Notes: generated from the letters alone by a model not told the origin. A stretch of 11,057 nt of DNA from Alphaproteobacteria bacterium (GCA_021776015.1 JAJFGT010000270.1:1-11057), one strand, 5' to 3'; numbered from the stretch's first letter, positions 1-9,345 are shown. Translations and numbers: made by a program.

Positions 1-156
1 TCCAGCACAGACTTTTCAGATTCTGTAACCGTCGTAGAAAATACGGATGTTACAAGAACCAACTATAGCGTTCAAGATGAAGAAGGATCACCTTTGGCTC
101 TTCCTTCAGACAGGGTAGAGTTAGCAGAATTCTTGCTTAACCGTTTTGTTTCTTAA
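1..156 (+). CDS. C-terminal fragment of an unrecognised protein
   Basis: An open frame runs in from the left edge and ends at TAA (154-156), giving the last 51 residues of a protein. The fragment is rich in Ser, Thr, Val and acidic residues, and it ends in a helix-like segment with the sequence VELAEFLLNRFVS. The other two forward frames are closed by stops within about 65 bases, which supports this frame. In many alphaproteobacteria the gene before kdsA is pyrG (CTP synthase), but this tail does not look like a CTP synthase C-terminus to me. No transmembrane segment or known motif is visible. I cannot assign a function. The 107-base gap to kdsA contains a promoter-like sequence, so kdsA need not share a transcript with it. 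Confidence 0.6.
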   Translation, partial: SSTDFSDSVTVVENTDVTRTNYSVQDEEGSPLALPSDRVELAEFLLNRFVS

Positions 157-204
157 TATATGATGCCCCAATAAAATTAATTAAACTTTTTGGGAAGAAA
201 TCTT

Positions 205-231
205 CTTGAATAAGTCATCATCGCCTATATA

Positions 232-233
<2 letters not shown>
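205..233 (+). promoter_or_regulatory. Putative sigma-70 type promoter upstream of kdsA
   Basis: TTGAAT (206-211, preceded by C) and TATATT (228-233) are separated by 16 bases. They match TTGACA at 4 of 6 positions and TATAAT at 5 of 6. The CTTGAA and CCTATAT contexts also resemble alphaproteobacterial housekeeping promoters. A transcript would begin near 240, leaving a leader of about 24 bases that still includes the kdsA ribosome-binding site. AT-rich DNA produces such matches by chance, so this is a candidate only. Confidence 0.4.
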
Positions 234-2396
<2,163 letters not shown>

Positions 2397-2562
2397 TTAT
2401 TAATTTTTTTAGAAGAGATATTAAAAGTATCCTCTCTATTATTAATATAAAAAAACAATGTAAATAAATGGAAGATGCCTAAAAAATGAATCATTTGAAT
2501 CTCTTAACTGTAAAATCTATTCATCTATAGGGACAACATACTGACTCTTAACAAAAAAATGC
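2397..2562. other. Intergenic region after eno with a weak inverted repeat
   Basis: This AT-rich stretch lies between eno and the putative ftsB promoter. Near 2410-2440 an imperfect hairpin can form from AGAGATA and TATCCTCT, with a single bulged C and the 7-base loop TTAAAAG. A run of seven T lies on its 5' side and seven A on its 3' side. There is no T-run after the stem on the + strand, so it does not look like a standard intrinsic terminator for eno. I see no RNA gene and no convincing coding sequence here. Confidence 0.3.
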
Positions 2563-2591
2563 TTGCACAGGTGATTCGTTTATGATTCTAT
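2563..2591 (+). promoter_or_regulatory. Putative promoter just upstream of ftsB
   Basis: TTGCAC (2563-2568, preceded by C) matches TTGACA at 4 of 6 positions. With a 17-base spacer the -10 position is TTCTAT (2586-2591), a poor match. An alternative -10, TATGAT (2581-2586), is a better match but stands only 12 bases from that -35. Either choice would place the transcript start between about 2593 and 2598, at or almost at the ftsB start codon. Confidence 0.3.
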
Positions 2592-2597
2592 GTAGAT

Positions 2598-2906
2598 ATG
2601 AATACGGTTATCCAAACATCCACTCCTCGTAAAGGAAATCTCTTATTTATTGTAGGGACATGTCTTTGTTTATATTTTTCTTTTCATCTTCTTTTTGGAG
2701 AAAGAGGATATTTAAAACTTGTGCATTTGTCTCATGATTATCAAATTTCAAGCCTTGAATACGGGAAACTAAAAGAGGAAAGAGAAGCTTTAGAAAAAAA
2801 AGTAATTGGTATGCGGACAGGATCAATTGATCTTGATTTACTTGAAGAGCGTGTTCAGGTTATGTTAGGTGTCCTTCCTGAAAATACTTTTGTTTTAACA
2901 CGTTAG
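2598..2906 (+). CDS. ftsB: FtsB/DivIC-family septum formation initiator
   Basis: This is a small bitopic inner-membrane protein of the divisome. In characterised bacteria FtsB pairs with FtsL and FtsQ and activates the septal peptidoglycan synthase. The 102 residues comprise a short basic cytoplasmic N-terminus, one transmembrane helix (about 14-33), and a charged periplasmic coiled coil (about 40-72, with KLKEEREALEKKV at 57-69). The C-terminal part, IDLDLLEERVQVMLGVLPENTFVL (77-100), is typical of the family. Position between eno and pdhA matches other alphaproteobacteria and supports the call more than sequence identity, which is low in this family. No Shine-Dalgarno sequence is visible: the bases before the ATG read TCTATGTAGAT. 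The upstream ATGs lead straight to stops, so this start is the only reasonable one in frame. Confidence 0.85.
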   Translation: MNTVIQTSTPRKGNLLFIVGTCLCLYFSFHLLFGERGYLKLVHLSHDYQISSLEYGKLKEEREALEKKVIGMRTGSIDLDLLEERVQVMLGVLPENTFVLTR

Positions 2907-3015
2907 CTACATTTAGCCCTTTTTTCTATACATTATTTTACACATATATTATGCACTTTTTTCTGGTAAGCCTCTTTAAAATGGTGTAGCCAATACCTCA
3001 AGATGCTGTCTTCTT
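2907..3015. other. Intergenic region between ftsB and pdhA
   Basis: This AT-rich spacer starts with a very short inverted repeat (GCTA, loop CATT, TAGC), followed by CC and six T. It resembles a terminator, but the stem has only four pairs and is probably too weak. Further on are AT-rich -10-like words such as TATATT (2945-2950), but none has a convincing -35 partner. The PDH genes may have their own promoter here or may depend on read-through from ftsB. Confidence 0.25.
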
Positions 3016-3023
3016 AAGGAGGT
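2995..3023 (+). promoter_or_regulatory. Strong Shine-Dalgarno site of pdhA inside a possible hairpin
   Basis: AAGGAGG (3016-3022) lies five bases before the pdhA ATG and is the strongest ribosome-binding site in the window. Bases 2995-2999 (ACCTC) can pair with 3019-3023 (GAGGT), and an inner stem of AAGA (3000-3003) with TCTT (3009-3012) could stack on it. The folded form would partly hide the site. The ribosome-binding site itself is clear, but whether the hairpin forms is uncertain. Confidence 0.4.
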
Positions 3024-3027
3024 TTAT

Positions 3028-4065
3028 ATGACCAAAATAAAAAAGGTAAAAAAAGTTGCTAAAAGCGACACTGCTCTAGACTCTGAAACAAAATTAAGCT
3101 CAGCCGAGGCTAAAAAACTTTATCGCGAAATGTTACTAATTCGTCGCTTTGAAGAAAAAGCAGGGCAACTCTATGGGATGGGTTTAATTGGAGGCTTTTG
3201 TCACCTATATATAGGACAAGAAGCTATTGTAGCAGGACTTAAATCCGTTCATGAACCTCAAGATACTGTCATTACAGCCTATAGAAACCATGGGCATGTT
3301 CTTCTCTATGGCGTAAGTGCCAGAGCTGCAATGGCTGAGCTCACAGGACGTTCTACAGGTTGCTCGCGTGGGAAGGGCGGATCGATGCATATGTTTTCTG
3401 TAGAAAATAATTTTTATGGAGGACATGGAATTGTTGGAGCACAAGTTTCCATGGGGACGGGTCTTGCCTTTGCTCATAAATACAAAAATGATAATGGAGT
3501 ATGTCTCAGCTATATGGGAGATGGTGCGGCGGATCAAGGCCAAGTGGCTGAAAGCTATAATATGGCGGCTCTGTGGAAGCTCCCAGTGCTTTATATCATA
3601 GAAAACAATCAATATAGTATGGGAACAAGTACAAAACGTCATGCTGCAGGAGATTTGTATAGACGTGGAGAAGGATTTGGTATCCCTGGAGAGCAAGTTG
3701 ATGGAATGGATATTCTTGCCTTACGAGAGACAGCTAAACAAGCCCTTGATTATGTGAGATCGGGCGAGGGGCCTTATATTCTTGAAATCATGACTTATCG
3801 CTATAGAGGTCACTCAATGTCTGACCCTGCAAAATACAGGAGTAAAGAAGAGCTGGCAGACATTAAAGATAACCGTGATCCAATTAAAAATTTCAAGGCT
3901 CTCCTCCTAAATGAAATGAAGATAAATGAGGATGAGATTAAAGAAATAGAGAAAGAGGTTAAAGAAATTGTTAGGGATGCAGCTGATTTTGCACAACAAT
4001 CTTCTCTTCCAGATGAATCTGAGCTATGGACAGACATTCTTCTTCCTGTTGAATCTGTTGCATAA
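3028..4065 (+). CDS. pdhA: Pyruvate dehydrogenase E1 component, alpha subunit
   Basis: With PdhB this forms the thiamine-diphosphate-dependent E1 enzyme, which decarboxylates pyruvate and passes the acetyl group to lipoyl domains of the PDH complex. The 345 residues fit the alpha2-beta2 type. The thiamine-diphosphate motif starts at GDGAADQG (164-171) and ends at ENNQYSMGTS (192-201). The upstream segment GGHGIVGAQVSMGTGLAFA (131-149) is typical of the family. The loop YRYRGHSMSDP (258-268) carries the conserved active-site His262, and its serines correspond to the phosphorylation-loop region of mitochondrial E1. The first 20 residues are a lysine-rich tail, common in alphaproteobacterial PdhA and outside the catalytic fold. 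The strong AAGGAGG site fixes the start. It begins the run of PDH genes that continues through lpd. Confidence 0.97.
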   Translation: MTKIKKVKKVAKSDTALDSETKLSSAEAKKLYREMLLIRRFEEKAGQLYGMGLIGGFCHLYIGQEAIVAGLKSVHEPQDTVITAYRNHGHVLLYGVSARAAMAELTGRSTGCSRGKGGSMHMFSVENNFYGGHGIVGAQVSMGTGLAFAHKYKNDNGVCLSYMGDGAADQGQVAESYNMAALWKLPVLYIIENNQYSMGTSTKRHAAGDLYRRGEGFGIPGEQVDGMDILALRETAKQALDYVRSGEGPYILEIMTYRYRGHSMSDPAKYRSKEELADIKDNRDPIKNFKALLLNEMKINEDEIKEIEKEVKEIVRDAADFAQQSSLPDESELWTDILLPVESVA

Positions 4066-4099
4066 AAGATAATAACCAGAAAATAAATGAGTTTTAAAA

Positions 4100-4360
4100 A
4101 TGCCAATTGAAATACTTATGCCGGCCTTAAGCCCAACAATGACAGAAGGAACCCTTTCAAAGTGGATTAAACATGAAGGGGACAAAATTGAATCCGGAGA
4201 GATCATTGCTGAAATTGAAACAGACAAAGCGACAATGGAAGTTGAAGCTGTTGACGAAGGAATCCTTGGAATAATTATGGTAGAAGCAGGGACAGAAAAT
4301 GTATCTGTAAATACGCCTATTGCGATCCTGCTCGAAGATGGAGAAACACTAGAATCTATT
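4100..4360 (+). repeat. Lipoyl-domain coding repeat, copy 1 (in pdhB)
   Basis: The first ~80 codons of pdhB and of pdhC encode paralogous lipoyl domains. The closest part is 4208-4270 here against 5623-5685 in pdhC. I count four differences in 63 bases, all at synonymous third positions. The domains diverge more at their ends. Confidence 0.85.
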
Positions 4361-5515
4361 GAAAACTCTATCGAATCTGCCTCCTCTGTTAATAAAGAAG
4401 AGACATTAGATATGCCTCAAGAGGACAGTCTTTCTGAACCTCCTGTTATAAAGGTGCAAACAAAAAATAGAGATATTTTATATGCACAAGGCATTATCAT
4501 AGAACCTCCTTCCTTTGATGAGTTCACCTCTATGGGAGAAACATCCAGTAGAACTGGACGAGAAGCTTTACGAGATGGTATGTCTGAAGAAATGAGACGA
4601 GACCAAGATGTTTTTCTTTTGGGAGAAGAGGTCGCCGAATATGATGGAGCCTATAAAGTCTCTCAAGGCATGTTGGCTGAATTCGGAGAAAAACGAATTA
4701 TAGATTCTCCTATTACAGAGCATGCCTTTACAGGTTTAGGTATAGGGGCCGCCATGTCTGGCTTAAAACCCATTATTGAGTTTATGAGTATGGATTTTGC
4801 CATGCAAGCCATAGATCAGATCATAAACTCTGCGGCTAAAACACTCTATATGGCAGGAGGAGAACTTGGTTGCCCCATCGTCTTTCGAGGACAAAATGGA
4901 GCTCCAGGAAAAGTCGGAGCGCAACATTCTCAGTGTTATGCCTCATGGTATGGGCATATACCGGGTTTAAAAGTTGTTGCCCCATGGTCAGGCGCCGATG
5001 CTAAGGGCTTAATGAAAGCAGCTATCCGCGATCCAAATCCTGTTCTTATACTTGAGCATGAATTACTCTATGGGCAAAGCTTTGATGTTCCCATCAGTGA
5101 AGACTATGTTGTCCCTATTGGGCGAGCAAAAGTTGAAAGGACAGGTTCAGATGTCACAATTGTTGCCTTCTCTATAATGGTGGACAGAGCCCTAGCTGCT
5201 GCTGAACAACTTGCTGAACAGGGGATTGATGCTGAAGTTATAAATTTAAGAACAATTCGTCCAATAGATCGCTGGACAATTATTGAGAGTGTTAAAAAGA
5301 CCAACCGTATTGTCTCCGTTGAGGAAGGTTGGCCATACGCTGGTATTGGTTCTGAAATTGCAGCAATGGTTCAAGAACATGCCTTTGACTATTTAGACGC
5401 TCCCGTAGCACGTGTCTGCGCAAAAGATGTTCCTCTTCCCTATGCTACAAATCTTGAAACCCTTTGTGCTCCACAGCCCATTGATATCATTGTCAAAGTA
5501 AAGGAGCTCTTCTAA
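4100..5515 (+). CDS. pdhB: Pyruvate dehydrogenase E1 component, beta subunit with N-terminal lipoyl domain
   Basis: This is the second half of the E1 heterotetramer. The 471 residues are longer than a plain E1 beta (about 325-330) because of an added lipoyl domain (1-80). Its lipoyl site is Lys43 in [12 protein letters not shown] linker (about 81-150) follows, and the transketolase-like catalytic part begins at [10 protein letters not shown] (152-161). [15 protein letters not shown] (173-187) and [13 protein letters not shown] (200-212) are E1 beta landmarks, with Glu207 in the catalytic-glutamate position. The extra lipoyl domain is known in alphaproteobacteria. The linker is less Ala/Pro-rich than usual and includes a hydrophobic patch ([16 protein letters not shown], 124-139). 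No clear Shine-Dalgarno site precedes the ATG, 34 bases after pdhA. The stop overlaps the pdhC start by one base. Confidence 0.97.
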   Translation: MPIEILMPALSPTMTEGTLSKWIKHEGDKIESGEIIAEIETDKATMEVEAVDEGILGIIMVEAGTENVSVNTPIAILLEDGETLESIENSIESASSVNKEETLDMPQEDSLSEPPVIKVQTKNRDILYAQGIIIEPPSFDEFTSMGETSSRTGREALRDGMSEEMRRDQDVFLLGEEVAEYDGAYKVSQGMLAEFGEKRIIDSPITEHAFTGLGIGAAMSGLKPIIEFMSMDFAMQAIDQIINSAAKTLYMAGGELGCPIVFRGQNGAPGKVGAQHSQCYASWYGHIPGLKVVAPWSGADAKGLMKAAIRDPNPVLILEHELLYGQSFDVPISEDYVVPIGRAKVERTGSDVTIVAFSIMVDRALAAAEQLAEQGIDAEVINLRTIRPIDRWTIIESVKKTNRIVSVEEGWPYAGIGSEIAAMVQEHAFDYLDAPVARVCAKDVPLPYATNLETLCAPQPIDIIVKVKELF

Positions 5516-5775
5516 TGCCTATCAAAATTACAATGCCTGCATTAAGTCCTACAATGGAAGAGGGAACTCTTGCCAAATGGTTAAAATCTGAAGGAGATGT
5601 CATTGAATCAGGCGATGTTATCGCTGAAATTGAAACAGATAAAGCCACAATGGAAGTTGAAGCTGTTGATGAAGGCATCCTTGGAAAAATTATTATCCAA
5701 GCAGGAAGTGAACATGTAAAAGTTAATCAAATTATTGCTATTTTGCTAGAGGAGGGAGAGACAATAGATAATATT
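5515..5775 (+). repeat. Lipoyl-domain coding repeat, copy 2 (in pdhC)
   Basis: This is the partner of the pdhB copy 1.4 kb upstream, in direct orientation. It encodes the PdhC lipoyl domain with the same Lys43 context ([15 protein letters not shown]). Recombination between the copies would fuse the pdhB lipoyl domain to the rest of PdhC and delete E1 beta. Confidence 0.85.
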
Positions 5776-6807
5776 GATATAGAAGGCTTAAATACGCCTG
5801 TCAAATCTCCCCCTATACAAATACAAGATCAAACAGCCAAAACTGAGGAGACGACAAGTTCAGCAGCTCCTTCTAAAATACTCCCCCCTCAATCTAATCA
5901 GTCTCGTGTATTTGCAACACCTTTGGCACGGAGATTAGCAAAAGAGAAGGGGATCGATCTCGCTCAAATATCAGGAACGGGTCCAAAGGGACGTATTGTC
6001 AAATCTGATATATTGAACTTAAAAACAGGTGCTCAGTCCCCCTCACCAAATTCTTCTCCTAGTCCTACACCTCAAATGTCTTCTGGACCAGATGCAAAAC
6101 AACTCTCTGATATGCTTTCTATGGAGTATACAGAAATCCCGAATAGTAATGTACGTAAAATTGTAGCGCGACGCCTTGTTGAGTCAAAACAAACGGTTCC
6201 TCACTTTTACCTTACAATTGAGTGTCAAATTGACACTCTTATGAAGGCGCGAAAAGAGATCAATGAAGCTGCAAACGGTGCCTACAAACTATCAGTAAAT
6301 GACTTTATTATTAAGTCGGTAGCACAAGCTCTTAAAGCCTATCCTGCGGCAAATGTTGCGTGGACAGACTCTGCCATTTTACAGTATAAACATGCCGACA
6401 TTTCTGTTGCTGTAGCAACCCCCAATGGATTGATCACACCGATTGTAAAGGCTGCTGAGACAAAAGGACTTCAAGAGATTTCTGCTGAAATTAAGGATTT
6501 AGCTGGACGTGCCCGTGAAGGAAAACTTAAGCCTGAGGAGTTTCAAGGAGGGACGTTTTCCGTTTCCAACCTTGGCATGTATGGTATTAAAGAATTTGAT
6601 GCCATTATTAACCCTCCTCAAGCATGTATTCTCGCGGTTGGTGCTGGAACGAAGCAACCTTACGTTGATGGTCATGAGGTTAAAATTGGTACCTTTATGA
6701 ATTGCACACTTTCAGTTGATCATCGCGCTGTTGATGGGGCTGTGGGTGCTGAATTTTTACAATACTTTAAACGATTTATCGAAAATCCAGTGAATATGCT
6801 GGTCTAA
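5515..6807 (+). CDS. pdhC: Pyruvate dehydrogenase E2 component (dihydrolipoamide acetyltransferase)
   Basis: E2 forms the core of the PDH complex and moves the acetyl group from the lipoyl arm to coenzyme A. The 430 residues show the full domain order. There is one lipoyl domain (1-80, lipoyl Lys43), an acidic and Gln/Thr-rich linker, and a peripheral subunit-binding domain (131-167, with ATPLARRLAKEKGIDL and GTGPKGRIVKSDI). A Ser/Pro-rich linker (173-192) leads to the acetyltransferase domain (about 205-430). The active-site motif DHRAVDG (402-408) has catalytic His403 and Asp407. The start overlaps the pdhB stop in TAATG, and AAGGAG (5501-5506) lies eight bases upstream, so translation is probably coupled. 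The lipoyl domain is a close copy of that in PdhB. The E2 of 2-oxoglutarate dehydrogenase is a related alternative, but the E1 alpha/beta neighbours decide for PDH. Confidence 0.97.
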   Translation: MPIKITMPALSPTMEEGTLAKWLKSEGDVIESGDVIAEIETDKATMEVEAVDEGILGKIIIQAGSEHVKVNQIIAILLEEGETIDNIDIEGLNTPVKSPPIQIQDQTAKTEETTSSAAPSKILPPQSNQSRVFATPLARRLAKEKGIDLAQISGTGPKGRIVKSDILNLKTGAQSPSPNSSPSPTPQMSSGPDAKQLSDMLSMEYTEIPNSNVRKIVARRLVESKQTVPHFYLTIECQIDTLMKARKEINEAANGAYKLSVNDFIIKSVAQALKAYPAANVAWTDSAILQYKHADISVAVATPNGLITPIVKAAETKGLQEISAEIKDLAGRAREGKLKPEEFQGGTFSVSNLGMYGIKEFDAIINPPQACILAVGAGTKQPYVDGHEVKIGTFMNCTLSVDHRAVDGAVGAEFLQYFKRFIENPVNMLV

Positions 6808-6821
6808 AAAAGGAAAATACT

Positions 6822-7004
6822 ATGAATAAAATATTTTTGATGATTATTCTTTGCTCTTTTACCCTGTCTCTTTCAGCCTGTATAACAACAGTGGATGATG
6901 TCAGTGTCAAAACAGATGAGTATTCTGTTCGTGTACAATCTAATAATAACCCCGATGGCTATAATTTCTGTCCTCCAGGGCATGCTAAAAAAGGCTGGTG
7001 CTAA
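6822..7004 (+). CDS. Small lipoprotein between pdhC and lpd, function unknown
   Basis: This is a 60-residue protein with a lipoprotein signal. It has Lys3, a hydrophobic stretch (4-17) and the lipobox LSAC, with cysteine 20 as the likely acylated residue. Residue 21 is Ile, so the inner-membrane retention signal (Asp at +2) known from enteric bacteria is absent. The mature part is only 41 residues. It is rich in Val, Asp, Ser and Asn, and ends in NFCPPGHAKKGWC with two cysteines. A CPPGxAKKG motif occurs in some small exported bacterial proteins, including the C-terminal part of RcnB-like proteins, but this does not define a role. An AAAAAGGAAA site (6807-6816) precedes the ATG, and lpd begins three bases after the stop, so it appears to be translated from the PDH transcript. 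No link to pyruvate dehydrogenase is evident. Confidence 0.75.
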   Translation: MNKIFLMIILCSFTLSLSACITTVDDVSVKTDEYSVRVQSNNNPDGYNFCPPGHAKKGWC

Positions 7005-7007
7005 TCC

Positions 7008-8408
7008 ATGTCAGAAAATAATTTTGATCTTGTTGTTATTGGTGGAGGTCCCGGTGGTTATGTTGCAGCCATTCGTGCTACACAATTAGGCTTAAAAACA
7101 GCTCTCGTTGAAGCTAATCATTTGGGAGGAATTTGTTTGAATTGGGGGTGTATTCCAACAAAAGCCTTACTCCGATCAAGTGAAGTCTTCCATCTTGCCC
7201 AGAATGCCGACGCTTACGGGATAAAGGTCACTGGAGTTGAATTTGATTTAAAGAAAATAGTAAAACGCTCTCGTCAAATTTCAAAACAATTATCTGGAGG
7301 CATCGCCCATCTTTTAAAGAAAAATAAAGTGACAGTCTTTGATGCCTATGGTCGCTTGGCAGGAAAAGGTAAAATTACTCTTGAAAAAGATGGAAAATCA
7401 CAAGGAACACTTCAAGCTAAAAACATTATTATTGCGACAGGCGCACGAGCTCGTGTGCTGCCGGGGTTAGAACCTGATGGAAAATTTATCTGGTCATACA
7501 AAGAATCGATGATCCCCGAAGAAATGCCCAAAAAGCTTTTAGTCGTAGGATCTGGGGCAATTGGAATAGAATTTGCCAGTTTTTATAAAACGATGGGCGT
7601 TGATGTAACTGTTGTTGAGATGATGGACCGTGTAATGCCTGTTGAAGACGAAGAAATTTCAACTCTCGCTCGTAAAGCCTTTGAAAAACAAGGAATGAAA
7701 ATCATTACAGAGGCAAAAGTCTCTAAGATCGATAAAAATAAAGATGATGTAACCGCTCACATTGAAATAAATGGAAAGATAGAGAAACATGTTTTTGACC
7801 GTGTTATCTCTGCCGTTGGAATTGTTGGAAACACAGAAGATATTGGGTTAGAGCATACACAGATCAAACTTGACCGAGGACATATAGCCGTTGACCCGTA
7901 TTTGAAAACACATGAACCAAATGTATATGCCATTGGAGATGTCGTAGCTCCGCCGTGGCTTGCTCACAAAGCCTCTCATGAGGGGATTATTTGTGTTGAA
8001 CACATAACAGGTCAAAAAAATCTTCATCCACTAAAAACAGAAAACATTCCAGGATGTACCTATTGTCATCCACAAGTCGCCTCTGTTGGACTCACAGAAG
8101 CTAAAGCCAAGGAACAGGGCTATAAGGTTAAAGTTGGACGCTTTCCTTTCATGGGAAATGGAAAAGCCATTGCCTTGGGTGAGCCTGAAGGTCTTGTTAA
8201 AACGATCTTTGATGAAAAGACAGGAGAACTTCTTGGCGCACATATGATTGGAGCTGAAGTGACCGAGCTTATTCAAGGTTTTGTGATAGGAAAAACTCTT
8301 GAGGCTACGGAAGAAGACTTTATGCATACTGTATTCCCACATCCAACACTCTCAGAGATGATGCATGAAAGTGTGTTGGATGCCTACGGAAAGGCTATTC
8401 ATTTTTAG
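7008..8408 (+). CDS. lpdA: Dihydrolipoyl dehydrogenase (E3)
   Basis: E3 is a homodimeric flavoprotein that reoxidises dihydrolipoyl groups and passes the electrons to NAD+. The 466 residues are full length. The FAD-binding motif GGGPGGYVAAIRA (12-24) comes first. The redox-active disulfide is in GGICLNWGCIPTKAL (40-54), with Cys43 and Cys48. The NAD-binding motif is GSGAIGIEFASFY, near 177-189. A second FAD contact is YAIGDV, and the dimer-interface end HPHPTLSEMMHE supplies the His445-Glu450 active-site pair. Its place after pdhC indicates the PDH-dedicated E3. It could also serve other lipoyl complexes if the genome has no second copy. The start lies three bases after the small lipoprotein gene, inside whose end an AAAAAAGG sequence may act as ribosome-binding site. 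Translational coupling to that gene is likely. Confidence 0.97.
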   Translation: MSENNFDLVVIGGGPGGYVAAIRATQLGLKTALVEANHLGGICLNWGCIPTKALLRSSEVFHLAQNADAYGIKVTGVEFDLKKIVKRSRQISKQLSGGIAHLLKKNKVTVFDAYGRLAGKGKITLEKDGKSQGTLQAKNIIIATGARARVLPGLEPDGKFIWSYKESMIPEEMPKKLLVVGSGAIGIEFASFYKTMGVDVTVVEMMDRVMPVEDEEISTLARKAFEKQGMKIITEAKVSKIDKNKDDVTAHIEINGKIEKHVFDRVISAVGIVGNTEDIGLEHTQIKLDRGHIAVDPYLKTHEPNVYAIGDVVAPPWLAHKASHEGIICVEHITGQKNLHPLKTENIPGCTYCHPQVASVGLTEAKAKEQGYKVKVGRFPFMGNGKAIALGEPEGLVKTIFDEKTGELLGAHMIGAEVTELIQGFVIGKTLEATEEDFMHTVFPHPTLSEMMHESVLDAYGKAIHF

Positions 8409-8449
8409 AAATAGACCTCAAAACTGCTAATAGGAGAGCATAAAATATT

Positions 8450-8478
8450 TTGACGTGAGGGCAGAAGATATCTATGTT
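8450..8478 (+). promoter_or_regulatory. Putative promoter for the solute-binding protein gene
   Basis: TTGACG (8450-8455) and TATGTT (8473-8478) are separated by exactly 17 bases. They match TTGACA at 5 of 6 and TATAAT at 4 of 6 positions. This is the best promoter match I find in the window. A start near 8485 would give a leader of about 32 bases carrying AAGAGAG (8504-8510) before the ATG at 8517. It lies in the 108-base gap after lpd and could drive the binding-protein gene, lipA and ratA as a unit. Confidence 0.5.
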
Positions 8479-8516
8479 CTCTATGTATAAGAAATGTATT
8501 AATAAGAGAGCCTCAT

Positions 8517-9344
8517 ATGAAATATATATTACTCATCATAGCCCTTGTATTATCCTCTTCTGTATCTGCAGGAGAGATTTTTGATTCTGTAAAAAATACG
8601 GGAAAGTTGAGATGTGCATATATTACGTTTTATCCTGCCTTGGTTAAAAACCCTAATACAGGAGAACTAACTGGATATGATTATGATATTATGAACGCTG
8701 TTGCTGATCGTCTTCAACTAGATGTTGAATTTTCTTTACCAACAGGTTGGGGGACCTTTACAACAGATCTCGAAATGGGTAAGGCGGACATGTTGTGCAC
8801 CTCTTACTGGATTAACCCGAAAATAGCAAAATTTTCTATTTTTGCACGCCCTCATTATTATCAACCTGTTTTCATTGTAGCGCGTGCAAATGACACACGA
8901 TTTGATCAATCATTACAGGCTATTGATTCACCAGAAATAGAGATTGTTGCCTTAGACGGCGATAACCCTGTCTTTATTGCACAATCTGACTTTCCAAAAG
9001 CTAAAATAAAGACACTTTCTAATCTAAGCGATTTTACCCAAGTTTTAGAAGAGGTTGCCCTAGGAAAGGCCGATGTGACAATCGTAGATACAAACACATT
9101 TGGAACTTATAATGAGTCAAATCCTGATAAATTAAAGATTGTTCAAATTAATAACCCTGTAAGAGTCTACCAAACTAGTTTTGCTTTTAAATCAGATGAG
9201 TTTCAAATGAGAGACGCTATAAGTCTAGCTCTAGATGAACTTATATTGGATGGTACTATTAACCGTATCTTAGATAAATATGAACAATACGATCATGCAC
9301 TGTATCGCGTGGACATTCCCTATATAAATCCATACGTGAAATAA
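8517..9344 (+). CDS. Periplasmic family-3 type solute-binding protein
   Basis: This is an exported substrate-binding protein with the family-3 (type II periplasmic binding protein) fold. It has a classical signal peptide (1-18, cleavage expected after SVSA). The mature chain of about 257 residues opens with [40 protein letters not shown] (53-72), [14 protein letters not shown] (85-98), an ARPHYY segment (110-115) and [13 protein letters not shown] (near 179-191) are the family's repeated landmarks. In amino-acid binders a T-x-x-R element contacts the ligand carboxylate. The matching segment here reads [10 protein letters not shown] (98-107), without that arginine, so the ligand may not be an ordinary amino acid. 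Cys33 and Cys94 might form a disulfide. No permease or ATPase gene is in the window. Its stop is one base before the lipA start. The substrate is unknown. Confidence 0.85.
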   Translation: MKYILLIIALVLSSSVSAGEIFDSVKNTGKLRCAYITFYPALVKNPNTGELTGYDYDIMNAVADRLQLDVEFSLPTGWGTFTTDLEMGKADMLCTSYWINPKIAKFSIFARPHYYQPVFIVARANDTRFDQSLQAIDSPEIEIVALDGDNPVFIAQSDFPKAKIKTLSNLSDFTQVLEEVALGKADVTIVDTNTFGTYNESNPDKLKIVQINNPVRVYQTSFAFKSDEFQMRDAISLALDELILDGTINRILDKYEQYDHALYRVDIPYINPYVK

Positions 9345-9345
9345 C

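Noticed and set aside
171..195. CCCAA/TTGGG inverted repeat upstream of kdsA
   Set aside because: It has five pairs, a loop longer than ten bases and no T-run after it, so it is not convincing as a terminator or operator.
2486..2530. Tiny 14-codon open frame in the eno-ftsB gap
   Set aside because: It has no Shine-Dalgarno site and no recognisable features, and an open frame this short is expected by chance.
2903..2925. Terminator-like GCTA/TAGC hairpin followed by T-run after ftsB
   Set aside because: The stem has only four pairs, two of them A-T, so it is too weak to call as a terminator.
3205..3696. Long open frame on the minus strand (163 codons) inside pdhA
   Set aside because: It lies fully within a clearly coding E1 alpha gene, and its translation shows no family features. 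It is a shadow of the real gene.
4087..4110. Seven-codon open frame overlapping the pdhB start
   Set aside because: It is out of frame with pdhB and lacks a ribosome-binding site. A leader-peptide role cannot be supported.
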